A stretch of 53,452 nt of DNA from positions 1 to 53,452 of the forward strand of contig JAKSJA010000011.1 in assembly GCA_024398495.1 (NCBI GenBank). The letters are read 5' to 3'. Position numbers and translations under genes: made by a program. Shown here piece by piece: positions 8,267-19,305 of the stretch (positions are counted from its first letter, which is position 1; every line of letters begins with the position of its first letter). The notes beneath the pieces are model-generated. The model was not told the origin of the DNA. It searched no databases and was given only the letters and a program-made list of their open reading frames with translations. This stretch comes from Bacteroidaceae bacterium. Lineage in GTDB: Bacteria; Bacteroidota; Bacteroidia; Bacteroidales; Bacteroidaceae.

Positions 8267-8274
8267 CAAATATA
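8267..8274 (-). promoter_or_regulatory. -7 element of secDF
   Basis: TATATTTG on the minus strand, 53 bases before the secDF ATG. The -33 element is not evident. Confidence 0.45.
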
Positions 8275-8324
8275 CGACATTTTTTTATATTTCGTGGCAT
8301 CAAACATCAAAATAATATATAATA

Positions 8325-9428
8325 TTATTGTTTTTGCTTCTTTTTCAACCAACAATACAATGGATAATGGTCGCTGCCTTCTGCCTTGTTATCCACTTTA
8401 GCTCCATACGCCCGCCAGTCTTTTGAGCAGTATATATTGTCTATTCTAAAATTAAATCCCTTTTCGTTGAAAGACCACCCGGGCCCATTGCCTGATGACA
8501 CGTAACAATCTGTAAGTTCTTCTCCTACAAGATAGTTTGTATATGATAGAGGACTGTCATTAAAGTCGCCACACAATATAATGCTTGTATCTTTATTTTT
8601 CTTGATGAAATCGAGTAAAACCTGTGCTTGTTTAGCACGCACAGCATTTACTGCTGCCAATTTACGTGACAGAAACAATGATTCGCTCTTAATGGAGTCT
8701 CTATCGATGTTGCTGTCTTTAATGTCTTTCAGCATCTCGACATACCCTTCCTTGTCTTCCTCTGACAGATTGTAACTTTCAAGATGTACGTTGATGAGGA
8801 TAACCTCTTCTCCGTTGATATCAAGCCAGAATGCACAAGCCGCATTTCCTTTCGATTCTATCGGTATAGTATATTTCTTTTTTATAGGGTATTTACTGAA
8901 TACTATCAGGTCGTTATCTGCAGTTTCTCCATCGTCAAGAGTTCCCACAAAATCGTACTGACTAAGGGTGCTTTTCACACTGTCTATCGACATACAAGGC
9001 TTGGCACTTTCCTGCAAGCAGACAATGTCCGCATTACTATTTTTAATGTATTCAAGTGTTGGGATGTCGGGGAGAGCATCATCTGTCAGATGTCCGAACC
9101 CCAACGTATTGTAAGTCAGTATCTTTATTGCATCATCCGGTGCAGATTTTGGTATGTTAAGCGGACAATAGGAACGTATCGGTCCTACACACAGGAGGAA
9201 ACCTGCTAAAGGAAGGATAATCATCTTCTTCTTTATAAACAACCACAGCGGAATGAGGACAACATTAGCCAAAAGAAAAAATGGGAACACCAAACCCCAT
9301 GTTGACACAGAAGGAAATGATTCCGGATTGATATGTCCGCTGTATCCAGTGATAATCATAAAGAGGATTATAACTGAATTAACTACAGCGATGATATTCA
9401 GAATTATTTTTCTCAGTTTGATAATCAT
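8325..9428 (-). CDS. membrane-anchored endonuclease/exonuclease/phosphatase (EEP) family protein
   Basis: 367 residues: three N-terminal membrane segments (about 8-28, 45-65, 68-88), then an EEP catalytic domain. Its signature parts are present: TYNTLGFG, ADIVCLQES (metal-binding Glu), NVHLES, CGDFNDSP, RIDNIY and the final GSDHYPL with the catalytic His. Family members cut phosphodiester bonds in DNA or in phospholipids and sphingolipids. Membrane anchoring favours a lipid or extracellular substrate, which is an inference. The start overlaps the rhomboid stop by 4 bases (ATGA), indicating translational coupling. Confidence 0.88.
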   Translation of the reverse strand: MIIKLRKIILNIIAVVNSVIILFMIITGYSGHINPESFPSVSTWGLVFPFFLLANVVLIPLWLFIKKKMIILPLAGFLLCVGPIRSYCPLNIPKSAPDDAIKILTYNTLGFGHLTDDALPDIPTLEYIKNSNADIVCLQESAKPCMSIDSVKSTLSQYDFVGTLDDGETADNDLIVFSKYPIKKKYTIPIESKGNAACAFWLDINGEEVILINVHLESYNLSEEDKEGYVEMLKDIKDSNIDRDSIKSESLFLSRKLAAVNAVRAKQAQVLLDFIKKNKDTSIILCGDFNDSPLSYTNYLVGEELTDCYVSSGNGPGWSFNEKGFNFRIDNIYCSKDWRAYGAKVDNKAEGSDHYPLYCWLKKKQKQ

Positions 9429-10138
9429 CTGAAAAATCGTCCTATGGGACCCATATCGTCATAATAGTTCCTACGACCTCGTCCCCTTTGCCAATAACGT
9501 ATGAGAAGATAGCCGAACAACATACCGCCAAGATGAGCAAAATGCGCAACATTATCATTACCGTAGCTCGCTATACCTGACACCAATTCCAAGACAACAT
9601 AAAAAGTTATAAACCATTTTGCTTTAATCGGTATCGGAAGTGGAAAGATGAAGATTCTTTCATTTGGAAATATCATACCGAATGCCAGCAATATGCCATA
9701 TATAGCCCCGGAAGCACCTACTGTTGTCCATGAATTCAAAAATTGGCTCATGGCTATTACGGTATGGCCATCAATGTTAACTGTCTGGTATGCAGCCAAC
9801 CCCTGAACATAGAATGAAATCAACTGCACCAACTCCTGTATGAGTCCTGCACCTATACCACATACGAGATAATAGGTGAGGAAGCGTTTTTCTCCCATTA
9901 CACGTTCTATTGTCATACCAAACATCCACAAGGCAAACATATTGAACAATATATGCGAGAAGTTGGCATGCATGAACATATAAGTCACCAGTTGGTAAAC
10001 ATGAAAATCTGGCGCTTTGAAGAAGTGCAGACCTAAAATGCCATTTAGGTCCACACCTCTCATTTGGAAAACATACATGGCAAAGAACGCTATTGCATTA
10101 ATTATCAACAGGTTCTTTGTTACTGTAGGAATACGCAT
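9425..10138 (-). CDS. rhomboid family intramembrane serine protease
   Basis: 237 residues with about six membrane helices. Catalytic features are present: the oxyanion motif HANFSHILFN in TM2, the nucleophile serine in GASGAIYG, and the catalytic histidine in AHLGGMLFGYL. It cleaves membrane proteins within or near the bilayer. A short basic C-terminal tail (RGRGRRNYYDD) follows. It starts 6 bases after kduD and overlaps the EEP gene by 4 bases, so it belongs to the metG-kduI-kduD transcript. In Bacteroidota rhomboids often sit beside EEP genes, but no common pathway is known to me. Confidence 0.92.
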   Translation of the reverse strand: MRIPTVTKNLLIINAIAFFAMYVFQMRGVDLNGILGLHFFKAPDFHVYQLVTYMFMHANFSHILFNMFALWMFGMTIERVMGEKRFLTYYLVCGIGAGLIQELVQLISFYVQGLAAYQTVNIDGHTVIAMSQFLNSWTTVGASGAIYGILLAFGMIFPNERIFIFPLPIPIKAKWFITFYVVLELVSGIASYGNDNVAHFAHLGGMLFGYLLIRYWQRGRGRRNYYDDMGPIGRFFR

Positions 10139-10144
10139 AGTCTA

Positions 10145-10945
10145 TTATGGTTGTTTGCCAATATATGCCAGGATACCACCATCGACATACAGTACATGAC
10201 CATTTACTGCATCAGATGCATGTGATGCCAGGAACACGGCAGGTCCACCCAATTCCGATGGGTCGAGCCAACGTCCTGCAGGTGTCTTTGCACAGATGAA
10301 TGAATCAAATGGATGACGGCTGCCGTCAGGCTGTTTCTCACGGAGAGGAGCCGTCTGCGGAGTAGCGATATAACCAGGGCCGATTCCGTTACACTGGATA
10401 TTATACTCCCCATATTCAGAGCATATATTACGGGTGAGCATCTTCAGACCACCTTTTGCTGCTGCGTATGCAGAAACCGTTTCACGACCGAGTTCTGACA
10501 TCATCGAACAGATGTTTATAATCTTTCCTTCTCTTCTTTCCATCATCTCTGGGATAACAGCAGAACTTACGATGTATGGTGCCACGAGGTCCACATCAAT
10601 AACTTGCTGGAATTCAGCGCGTTTCATCTCATGCATAGGTATGCGTTTGATGATGCCCGCATTATTTACAAGAATGTCAATCTGACCTACCTCCTTATGT
10701 ATTGTCTCTACAAGAGCCTTTACATCATCTTCTTTTGTGACATCGCATACATAGCCTTTCACATTGCTTATACCAGCCTCCTTATAGTTGTTCAAACCAC
10801 GCTCAAGAGCAGCCTCATTGATGTCATTAAAAATGATATTCTTTATACCGGCAGCAACAAAAGCTTTTGCAATGTTAAAACCAATTCCATAAGATGCGCC
10901 TGTTATCCACGCATTCTTACCTTCAAGTGAAAATAAATTAGCCAT
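10145..10945 (-). CDS. kduD: 2-deoxy-D-gluconate 3-dehydrogenase / DKII reductase (SDR family)
   Basis: KduD reduces 2,5-diketo-3-deoxygluconate (DKII) to 2-keto-3-deoxygluconate in the breakdown of unsaturated uronates from pectin or glycosaminoglycans. The 266-residue protein has the SDR cofactor motif TGASYGIG (15-22), NNAG (94-97), and the catalytic S147, Y160 and K164. The opening LFSLEGKNAWITGASYGIG is typical of KduD and gluconate-5-dehydrogenases. Its position 39 bases after kduI makes KduD the better choice over a generic gluconate dehydrogenase. Confidence 0.87.
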   Translation of the reverse strand: MANLFSLEGKNAWITGASYGIGFNIAKAFVAAGIKNIIFNDINEAALERGLNNYKEAGISNVKGYVCDVTKEDDVKALVETIHKEVGQIDILVNNAGIIKRIPMHEMKRAEFQQVIDVDLVAPYIVSSAVIPEMMERREGKIINICSMMSELGRETVSAYAAAKGGLKMLTRNICSEYGEYNIQCNGIGPGYIATPQTAPLREKQPDGSRHPFDSFICAKTPAGRWLDPSELGGPAVFLASHASDAVNGHVLYVDGGILAYIGKQP

Positions 10946-10984
10946 AATTATTTGATTTTCTGTTTATTCTTTATAAAAACAATC

Positions 10985-11827
10985 TTACCTGAGATCTGTG
11001 ATCTTTGAAAAGTCCTGATCTCCATAATCGAGATTTTCGCCACCCATACCCCAGATGAATGTATAGTTATGAGTTGCGGCAGCAGAGTGAATACTCCATT
11101 CTGGTGACAATACAGCCTGATCACCTTTCATCCAGATGTGGCGTGTTTCGTCTATTTCACCCATGAAATGACATACAGCCTGATCTTCCGGTACTTCAAA
11201 ATAGAAATAAGCCTCCATTCTGCGTGAGTGTACATGTGCCGGCATAGTATTCCAAACACTACCTGTTGCCAGTTCTGTCATACCCATCTGCAACTGGCAT
11301 GTAGGAAGAACTTGATTTACAATCATCTTGTTTATATCACGTTCATTACTCATCTCGAGGCTACCCATGTGAGCAACAACAGCCTCTTTCTTTGTTATCT
11401 TCTTACAAGGATAATTCTTGTGGGCTGTCGTTGAGTTGAAATAGAATTTGGCAGGTGTCTTTGCATCTTTGCTGATAAAGATAACATCCCTGTCGCCACT
11501 ACCAATATATAATGCTTCCTTATAGCCAAGTTCAAAAGTCTCATTACCAACCTTTACTGTTCCTTCACCACCTACATTGAAGATACCTACTTCGCGGCGT
11601 GTAGTGAAAAACGGTGCTTTCAACGGATCAATGGCCTCAAGTTTCAGTTCTTCTTTCACTGGCATTGCACCTCCGACAACCATACGGTCATACATAGAAT
11701 AAACCATATTGACCTCATCGCTGACGAATAATGTCTCTATTAAAAAATCACGACGAATACGTTTGGTGTCATAATTCTTTGCATCTTCTGGATGAGATGC
11801 ATAACGAATTTCATAATTTGTCTTCAT
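10985..11827 (-). CDS. kduI: 5-dehydro-4-deoxy-D-glucuronate isomerase
   Basis: KduI isomerises 5-keto-4-deoxyuronate (DKI) to DKII, just before KduD. From the ATG at 11827 it is 280 residues. The zinc ligands H198, H200, E205 and H247 (in PAHVHSRRMEAY and WSIHSAAATHN) align with the E. coli set with an offset of two. The final GGENLDYGDQD is also typical. An in-frame ATG at 11857, directly after the metG stop (TAAATG), would add ten residues. I prefer MKTNYEIRYA because homologues begin there, but coupling to metG is possible from either. Confidence 0.92.
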   Translation of the reverse strand: MKTNYEIRYASHPEDAKNYDTKRIRRDFLIETLFVSDEVNMVYSMYDRMVVGGAMPVKEELKLEAIDPLKAPFFTTRREVGIFNVGGEGTVKVGNETFELGYKEALYIGSGDRDVIFISKDAKTPAKFYFNSTTAHKNYPCKKITKKEAVVAHMGSLEMSNERDINKMIVNQVLPTCQLQMGMTELATGSVWNTMPAHVHSRRMEAYFYFEVPEDQAVCHFMGEIDETRHIWMKGDQAVLSPEWSIHSAAATHNYTFIWGMGGENLDYGDQDFSKITDLR

Positions 11828-11857
11828 ATCGTTTTGTATTTTGTCTGTTAACTTCAT

Positions 11858-13921
11858 TTATCCAACCACACTTCCTGGTTTTACGTTTCTTGATACAGTC
11901 GAAAGTACAAGACTTTCGTCCGCATCTACTGCCGACAGTATCATACCATTGCTTACCAAACCATTCTTGAACTCTTTTGGAGCAAAGTTTGCAATGAACA
12001 GTACTTGCTTGCCTACAAGTTTTTCGGGTTCTGTATAATATTTGGCTATACCGCTGACAATAGTTCTTTTTTCCATTCCATCATCAATAAGGAAACGAAG
12101 GAGTTTGTTCATTTTCGGAACTTTCTCGCACTCCAGTACTGTACCCACACGAATATCCAGTTTTTCAAAGTCATCAAATGAGCAGACTGGTTTTACAGGC
12201 TCAACAGGAGTAGCTTCTGCCTCTTTCTGTTTCTTTATGGCCTCCAGTTTATCTATCTGCACCTGAATGACATCGTCTTCTATCTTTTCAAACAACAGAG
12301 ACGGCTCGCCGAGTTTCTTTCCAACAGGCAGGATATCCATTTTCCCCAACTGTTCCCAACTGAAATCACAGAGATTCAACATCTCACGCAATTTCTTGCT
12401 GCTCATCGGCAGGAATGGTTCAAAGGCAATAGACAGGTTTGCTGTCAGTTGCAGAGAAACGAAAATTATTGTCTTTACCCTTTCCGGATCTGTCTTCACA
12501 ACTTTCCATGGTTCAGAGTCAGCAATGTATTTATTTCCGATTCGTGCAAGGTTCATCGCTTCCTTCTGTGCGTCACGGAACTTGTACTGGTCAAGTAATG
12601 ATTCCATTCTATCCTTGATGTCACGGAATTCGGCTATCGTCTGTTTATCGTAATCAGTAAGTTCGCCACACTCCGGGACAATGCTGTCGTAATATTTCTT
12701 CGTCAACTGCAAAGCACGGTTTACGAAATTTCCATATACAGCAACCAGTTCATTGTTGTTGCGTGCCTGATAATCTTTCCACGTAAAATCATTATCTTTC
12801 GTTTCAGGAGCATTGGCTGTCAGCACGTAACGCAGTACATCCTGTTTGCCCGGCAACTCCTCAAGATATTCATTGAGCCACACTGCCCAATTTTTTGAGG
12901 TACTTATCTTGTCACCTTCAAGGTTTAAGAACTCGTTTGACGGGACATTCTCTGGTAATATATAATCACCGTGTGCCTTCAACATTGATGGGAAGACGAT
13001 GCAATGAAAAACGATGTTGTCTTTTCCTATGAAACAAACCATCTTCGTTTCTTCATCCTGCCACCATTGTTCCCATTTTCCATATTTCTCAGGCTGTGCA
13101 TCACACAATTCCTTTGTATTGCTTATATAGCCGATAGGCGCATCAAACCATACATACAGCACCTTACCTTCAGCACCTTCCACAGGAACAGGGATTCCCC
13201 AACTGAGGTCACGTGTCACCGCACGAGGACGTAATCCGCTGTCAAGCCAACTCTTACACTGGCCATATACATTCGGACGCCATTCCTTGTGACCATCCAA
13301 TATCCATTCTTCCAACCATTGCTGATACTTATCCAAAGGAAGATACCAGTGTTTAGTCGCTTTCTTTACAAGTGGATTGCCTGTTACAGCATTATAAGGA
13401 TTTTTCAGTTCTTCAGGAGAAAGATCACGACCACACTTCTCGCACTGGTCACCATAAGCACCTTCATTACCACAATGAGGACATGTGCCACGGATATTAC
13501 GGTCAGTAAGGAACTCTCCTTCTTTTTCGTCGTAATACTGCTCACTTTCCATCTGGATGAACTTACCGTCATCATATAGTTTGCGGAAAAAGTCTGCTGC
13601 AAACTTATGATGGATGTCCGATGTGGTGCGTGAATACACATCAAAAGAGATACCGAAATCGGCAAAACTCTTCTTTATGATAGAATGATAACGATCCACT
13701 ACATCCTGTGGAGTGCATCCTTCCTGTCGAGCACGAATAGTAACCGGAACTCCATGTTCATCACTGCCACCAACAAAAAGTACATCTTCACCTTTCAAAC
13801 GGAGATAACGGCTGTATATATCTGCAGGTATATACACTCCAGCCATGTGACCTATATGGACAGGTCCGTTGGCATAAGGTAATGCAGACGTTATAAGTGT
13901 TCTCTTAAATTTCTTTTCCAT
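11858..13921 (-). CDS. metG: methionyl-tRNA synthetase
   Basis: 687 residues charging tRNA-Met. The class I signatures are HIGH (22-25) and a KISTSK form of KMSKS near residue 337. A zinc knuckle ([17 protein letters not shown]) lies around 138-154, and a C-terminal OB-fold tRNA-binding domain ([17 protein letters not shown]) covers about the last 105 residues. The family length is 670-690. An upstream TTG at 13939 is in frame, but the ATG fits the family N-terminus [19 protein letters not shown]. It is the first gene of a run that continues into kduI, kduD, the rhomboid and the EEP gene with gaps of 39 bases or less. Confidence 0.97.
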   Translation of the reverse strand: MEKKFKRTLITSALPYANGPVHIGHMAGVYIPADIYSRYLRLKGEDVLFVGGSDEHGVPVTIRARQEGCTPQDVVDRYHSIIKKSFADFGISFDVYSRTTSDIHHKFAADFFRKLYDDGKFIQMESEQYYDEKEGEFLTDRNIRGTCPHCGNEGAYGDQCEKCGRDLSPEELKNPYNAVTGNPLVKKATKHWYLPLDKYQQWLEEWILDGHKEWRPNVYGQCKSWLDSGLRPRAVTRDLSWGIPVPVEGAEGKVLYVWFDAPIGYISNTKELCDAQPEKYGKWEQWWQDEETKMVCFIGKDNIVFHCIVFPSMLKAHGDYILPENVPSNEFLNLEGDKISTSKNWAVWLNEYLEELPGKQDVLRYVLTANAPETKDNDFTWKDYQARNNNELVAVYGNFVNRALQLTKKYYDSIVPECGELTDYDKQTIAEFRDIKDRMESLLDQYKFRDAQKEAMNLARIGNKYIADSEPWKVVKTDPERVKTIIFVSLQLTANLSIAFEPFLPMSSKKLREMLNLCDFSWEQLGKMDILPVGKKLGEPSLLFEKIEDDVIQVQIDKLEAIKKQKEAEATPVEPVKPVCSFDDFEKLDIRVGTVLECEKVPKMNKLLRFLIDDGMEKRTIVSGIAKYYTEPEKLVGKQVLFIANFAPKEFKNGLVSNGMILSAVDADESLVLSTVSRNVKPGSVVG

Positions 13922-14017
13922 ATAAATTCTTTCTAACAATCAACGGCCTACAGTATACGGATATTCTTCTTCCGCTGACCATAGACCGCAGACTTTTTTC
14001 TGCTTTATTACTATTTA

Positions 14018-16006
<1,989 letters not shown>

Positions 16007-16022
16007 TCACTTATATTTTCTG

Positions 16023-16030
16023 CAAAGATA
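16023..16030 (-). promoter_or_regulatory. -7 element of gyrB
   Basis: TATCTTTG on the minus strand, 40 bases upstream of the gyrB ATG. The expected -33 position is occupied by the dyad at 16044-16060. Confidence 0.55.
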
Positions 16031-16043
16031 GCAAAAAAAAATT

Positions 16044-16060
16044 ATTAGCAGAATGCTAAT
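16044..16060. repeat. dyad ATTAGCA-GAA-TGCTAAT at the gyrB promoter
   Basis: A perfect 7-3-7 inverted repeat. On the minus strand it is followed by AATTTTTTTT, so it can act as a second rpsT terminator. Its position over the gyrB -33 region also allows an operator role. Confidence 0.55.
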
Positions 16061-16080
16061 AAACGTTTTTTCATAAAAAA

Positions 16081-16112
16081 ACAAAAAAAGTCACTGCTCC
16101 CACAATGACTTT
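16081..16112 (-). terminator. terminator after rpsT
   Basis: On the minus strand AAAGTCA (16106-16112) pairs with TGACTTT (16088-16094), followed by a T-run. Confidence 0.65.
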
Positions 16113-16184
16113 ACATATTTAATCAGTTTAAGGTTGTCCCATATCTGGATTTTCAACCCAAAACATTCAAATCCTTAAACCGAA

Positions 16185-16442
16185 TTACTTCTTAAGAGAA
16201 TTCAAATGCTGAGCAAGACCTGACTTGAGGTTTGCAGCTTTATTTTTATGGATGATATTGGTCTTTGCCAACTTATCCAGCATCTTCTGCATCTTCGGAT
16301 ATAACTCTGTTGCTTCCTTAACGTCAGTAAGAGCACGGAACTTACGAACTGCATTACGCATAGTCTTTGCATAGTACTTGTTGTGCAAAGTTTTTGTCTT
16401 GGTCTGACGGATTCTCTTTACAGATGATTTGTGATTTGCCAT
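16185..16442 (-). CDS. rpsT: 30S ribosomal protein S20
   Basis: 85 residues, very basic, binding 16S rRNA early in 30S assembly. [24 protein letters not shown] and the C-terminal [22 protein letters not shown] are family hallmarks. It lies directly downstream of tRNA-Glu on the same strand, so both are probably read from the promoter at 16566-16597. Confidence 0.97.
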   Translation of the reverse strand: MANHKSSVKRIRQTKTKTLHNKYYAKTMRNAVRKFRALTDVKEATELYPKMQKMLDKLAKTNIIHKNKAANLKSGLAQHLNSLKK

Positions 16443-16475
16443 TTTATTTCTTCTTATTTTTTTATTTATCTTATG

Positions 16476-16547
16476 TAGTCCCTAGGAGAGTCGAACTCCT
16501 CTTTAGAGAATGAAAATCTCTCGTCCTAGCCGATAGACGAAGGGACC
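16476..16547 (-). tRNA. tRNA-Glu (anticodon TTC)
   Basis: Acceptor GGTCCCT/AGGGACT, anticodon stem AGAGA/TCTCT with loop TTTTCAT, T arm AGGAG-TTCGACT-CTCCT, discriminator A. CCA is not encoded. It precedes rpsT by 33 bases. Confidence 0.94.
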
Positions 16548-16565
16548 ATCGCCAAAAAGCGGGTG

Positions 16566-16597
16566 CAAAAATACAACCTTTTTTCTAAATTACCAAA
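16566..16597 (-). promoter_or_regulatory. promoter of tRNA-Glu and rpsT
   Basis: On the minus strand TTTG (16594-16597) and TATTTTTG (16566-16573) are 20 bases apart, a consensus Bacteroidota promoter ending 18 bases before the tRNA. Confidence 0.75.
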
Positions 16598-16627
16598 TTT
16601 TTCCGTTTTTTTCTTATCCGTGTGCCA

Positions 16628-17065
16628 CTAATGAGTCATTTTATCACTATTGGCACCATTCAATTTGAAATGAACAGGCAATGTATACCAAACACGCACA
16701 GGCTTACCGTTTTGTTTGCCAGGAATCCATTTCGGCATTGATTTCACAACGCGCATCGCCTCCTGGTCAAGCCAAGGATCTACAGACCTTGCTAACTGTA
16801 TTTCACCAATAGAGCCATCTTTCTCAACAATGAAACGGACAAATACACGACCTTCAATTTTACGAAACTCTGCAATTTTAGGATAATTGATATGCTCATT
16901 CAGCCAAGCGACCATCACAGAATCACCACCCTCAAATTGTGGCATCTTTTCCACTACGTCATATACCTTGACATCCTCATCTTGTGTCTGCGCATAAGAA
17001 GACATCGCACAACACATCAACAAACCAAATAAAAAAACAAATTTCTTCATCATATTCATATTCAT
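16628..17065 (-). CDS. secreted TonB C-terminal-domain protein
   Basis: 145 residues: a signal peptide (about 1-25, cleavage near SYAQT) and one TonB-C domain (about 50-138, with INYPKIAEFRKIEGRVFVRFIVEKDGS and KWIPGKQNGKPVRVWYTLPVHF). It lacks the cytoplasmic and membrane anchor and the proline-rich spacer of a working TonB. It is therefore a stand-alone periplasmic TonB-C protein, common in Bacteroidota and of unclear role. A TonB-accessory function is only a guess. It follows the polysaccharide deacetylase by 21 bases on the same strand. Confidence 0.85.
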   Translation of the reverse strand: MNMNMMKKFVFLFGLLMCCAMSSYAQTQDEDVKVYDVVEKMPQFEGGDSVMVAWLNEHINYPKIAEFRKIEGRVFVRFIVEKDGSIGEIQLARSVDPWLDQEAMRVVKSMPKWIPGKQNGKPVRVWYTLPVHFKLNGANSDKMTH

Positions 17066-17086
17066 TTATAAAAAGGTAAGTTTACT

Positions 17087-17896
17087 TTATGCTGAGGTGC
17101 CACCAACAGTGCGGAAAGAATTTCCGAAGTGTTGGGCAAAGTCGTAATAGGTGACAAACTGTTCGCCTCGTGACTTGAGGGTTTTGATGAGACGGTCTAA
17201 TCTCTCTTGCATCTGCTTGCCACTATGGTTGCGGATGATGAACGGCATGCGGAACTCTGGATGCTCCTTAAGTTCATAAAACTCCCATGGATGGAAATAG
17301 GTGTTGAAATATCCGTCTTTCTTCAGCGTGCGAAGGACAAGCCAATGATAGAACTTCTCGGGGAAGTTGTGCAAGGAGAGCCAGAAGAGCGGTATGCGCA
17401 ACAATGGTGTTACGGAGGCAGGTATCTGCAGGACACCGTCTTTCATGAAGGCAGTGCGTGGGGCTGTGAGATGCATGTAACGTCCAGGGATAAATGCCGG
17501 ATTCAAAGAGGAGTTATATACATAGCCATTCTTCTGCAGTTCGTCATCACTGACGGGAAACATTCGCGGCTGTCGGTAGCCGTGGCAGACGATGTTCATC
17601 TGCTTCTCTATATACTGTTTCGACTCCCGTACGTCAGTGGCTTTCGGTTGCCAATGATCACAGCCGTGACATGCTATCTCATGTCCTTCGGCTTGTATGC
17701 GCTGCATAGTGGCAGGAGCATAACGGACAAAGTTTGCTGTACAATAGAATGTTGCCTTTACATCGTTGTCTTTCAGAATGTTGAGAATCTTCTCGGTGCC
17801 GTATATAGATACTGCCATTCCTTGTTCAAGTGAGAAGTCCACACCGTGCTCGCGTGGTACGTCAAATTCTTCTGTGTCGAAACTTAATAATATCAT
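17087..17896 (-). CDS. NodB-type polysaccharide deacetylase family protein (NaxD/ArnD-like role suggested)
   Basis: 269 residues with the CE4/NodB fold. Motif 1 is FDTEE (6-10, catalytic base D7), motif 2 GHEIACHGCDH (metal ligands H77 and H81), motif 3 GYRQPRM (R108), and a late FHPWE. There is no signal peptide, so it works in the cytoplasm, which fits deacetylation of a lipid-linked sugar more than of exported polymer. It diverges from a polyprenyl-phosphate glycosyltransferase and GtrA gene and lies near a GT39 gene. That set resembles ArnD/ArnC/ArnT and Francisella NaxD/FlmF2/FlmK, where such an enzyme deacetylates undecaprenyl-phosphate-GalNAc. The link is by context only. Confidence 0.8.
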   Translation of the reverse strand: MILLSFDTEEFDVPREHGVDFSLEQGMAVSIYGTEKILNILKDNDVKATFYCTANFVRYAPATMQRIQAEGHEIACHGCDHWQPKATDVRESKQYIEKQMNIVCHGYRQPRMFPVSDDELQKNGYVYNSSLNPAFIPGRYMHLTAPRTAFMKDGVLQIPASVTPLLRIPLFWLSLHNFPEKFYHWLVLRTLKKDGYFNTYFHPWEFYELKEHPEFRMPFIIRNHSGKQMQERLDRLIKTLKSRGEQFVTYYDFAQHFGNSFRTVGGTSA

Positions 17897-17915
17897 TTTG
17901 TGTATTTGTTTTATG

Positions 17916-17944
17916 CAAAGGTAAGAAAGTTTTTAGTATTTTTG
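17916..17944. promoter_or_regulatory. divergent -7 elements between deacetylase and glycosyltransferase
   Basis: Minus strand TACCTTTG at 17916-17923 serves the deacetylase. Plus strand TATTTTTG at 17937-17944 serves the GT2-gtrA pair. The two boxes are only 13 bases apart, so the promoters overlap and may be mutually exclusive. Confidence 0.5.
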
Positions 17945-17983
17945 CAGAAATCTTAAATTTTAACTCATAAACTTCACAACGAT

Positions 17984-18925
17984 ATGATACGACTGGCATT
18001 GGTATTACCATGTTATAACGAGGAGGAAATTCTTCCTCTGTCTGCAAAGAAACTGGATGCACTGTTCAAGGACCTCTTGGAAAGGGAGAAGATAAGTAAA
18101 GACAGTTTTGTCCTGTTTGTCAATGATGGCAGTAAGGATGCAACGTGGGATGTCATTGCACAACTGCACAATGAATATCCGTTTGTGAAGGGACTGAACC
18201 TCGCACACAACGTGGGGCACCAGTCGGCTATCTTCGCCGGCATGATGAAGGCGAAGGATATGTGTGATGCTCTCATAACCATAGACGCTGACCTGCAGGA
18301 CGACCTGCTGTGTATAGAGCAGATGGTGGATGCCCATGCACAGGGTTATGACGTAGTATATGGAGTGAAAGCAGAGAGAAAGGCTGATTCGTGGATGAAG
18401 AGGATGTCGGCACAGATGTTCTACAAACTGCAGAAGAAGATGGGGGTTGATATGGTGTATAACCATGCTGACTTCCGGCTTATCAGCAAGAGGGTGGTGG
18501 AAGCCCTGTCACGATATCCGGAGCGCAACCTGTACCTAAGAGGACTCATACCACAGATTGGATTCTCTTCCACTACGGTGGAGGACAGGCTCAGCGAGCG
18601 TGAGGCTGGCAGATCGAAATATACGCTGAACAAGATGCTGAACCTTGCCCTTGACGGGATAACATCGTTTTCATCAAAACCTCTCTACTATGTGGTATAT
18701 ACCGGTGTAACGTTTATCCTTATCAGCATCCTCATCGCCATATACGTTTTCATCTCTCTCCTCAATGGCAACGCTGTTCATGGATGGGCTTCCCTAATCC
18801 TGTCGGTATGGTTCGTGGGGGGCGTCATCCTTATTGCTCTTGGGTGTGTGGGCGCGTATGTGGGAAAGATATACCAAGAAGTGAAACGACGTCCGCTGTA
18901 TAACGAAAAGGATTTCCTTGACTGA
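17984..18925 (+). CDS. polyprenyl-phosphate glycosyltransferase (GT2, ArnC/GtrB/DPM1-like)
   Basis: 313 residues. The GT-A domain begins LALVLPCYNEEEILP, has LFVNDGSKDATWDVI, and the metal-binding stretch TIDADLQDD (near residues 100-108), all typical of enzymes that load a sugar onto undecaprenyl phosphate. Residues LSEREAGRSKYTLNKML, just before the membrane part, are conserved in this branch. Two C-terminal membrane helices lie at about 230-260 and 268-292. It overlaps gtrA by one base and diverges from the deacetylase. The sugar is unknown. Confidence 0.9.
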   Translation: MIRLALVLPCYNEEEILPLSAKKLDALFKDLLEREKISKDSFVLFVNDGSKDATWDVIAQLHNEYPFVKGLNLAHNVGHQSAIFAGMMKAKDMCDALITIDADLQDDLLCIEQMVDAHAQGYDVVYGVKAERKADSWMKRMSAQMFYKLQKKMGVDMVYNHADFRLISKRVVEALSRYPERNLYLRGLIPQIGFSSTTVEDRLSEREAGRSKYTLNKMLNLALDGITSFSSKPLYYVVYTGVTFILISILIAIYVFISLLNGNAVHGWASLILSVWFVGGVILIALGCVGAYVGKIYQEVKRRPLYNEKDFLD

Positions 18926-19305
18926 TGAAGATTTCGAAGGGGGAGTTATACAGGATAATGCGTTTCGGCATTATCGGTGTTCTTGCCACAGGAATACACT
19001 ATGGTACGTATCTCATACTATTGCGATGGCTGTCGCCAAGTATCTCCTATACGGGAGGGTATGCTGTGGGCTTCTGCGTAAACTATGTGCTTACAACTTA
19101 TTTCACCTTCCGTACCAAGTCATCAGTGAGAAATGCTGCAGGGTTTACCGTAAGCCATGTAATAAACTACCTGCTCGAATTGGGTGTGCTGAACGTCTTC
19201 TTGTACTTCGGTATGGGTAAACAACTGGCGGGAATAGTGACTCTTGTCGCCGTGACTCCAGTAAACTATCTCATACTACGCCTTGTCTATCTGTGGAAAC
19301 GATAG
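18925..19305 (+). CDS. GtrA family membrane protein
   Basis: 126 residues with four membrane helices and the GtrA pattern RFGIIGVLATGIHYGTYLIL and CVNYVLTTYFTFRTK. GtrA-type proteins are thought to flip polyprenyl-phosphate sugars across the inner membrane, which fits the preceding glycosyltransferase. Its start overlaps that gene's stop (ATGA), so the two are translationally coupled. Its last 19 bases overlap the convergent GT39 gene, leaving no space for a terminator. Confidence 0.9.
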   Translation: MKISKGELYRIMRFGIIGVLATGIHYGTYLILLRWLSPSISYTGGYAVGFCVNYVLTTYFTFRTKSSVRNAAGFTVSHVINYLLELGVLNVFLYFGMGKQLAGIVTLVAVTPVNYLILRLVYLWKR

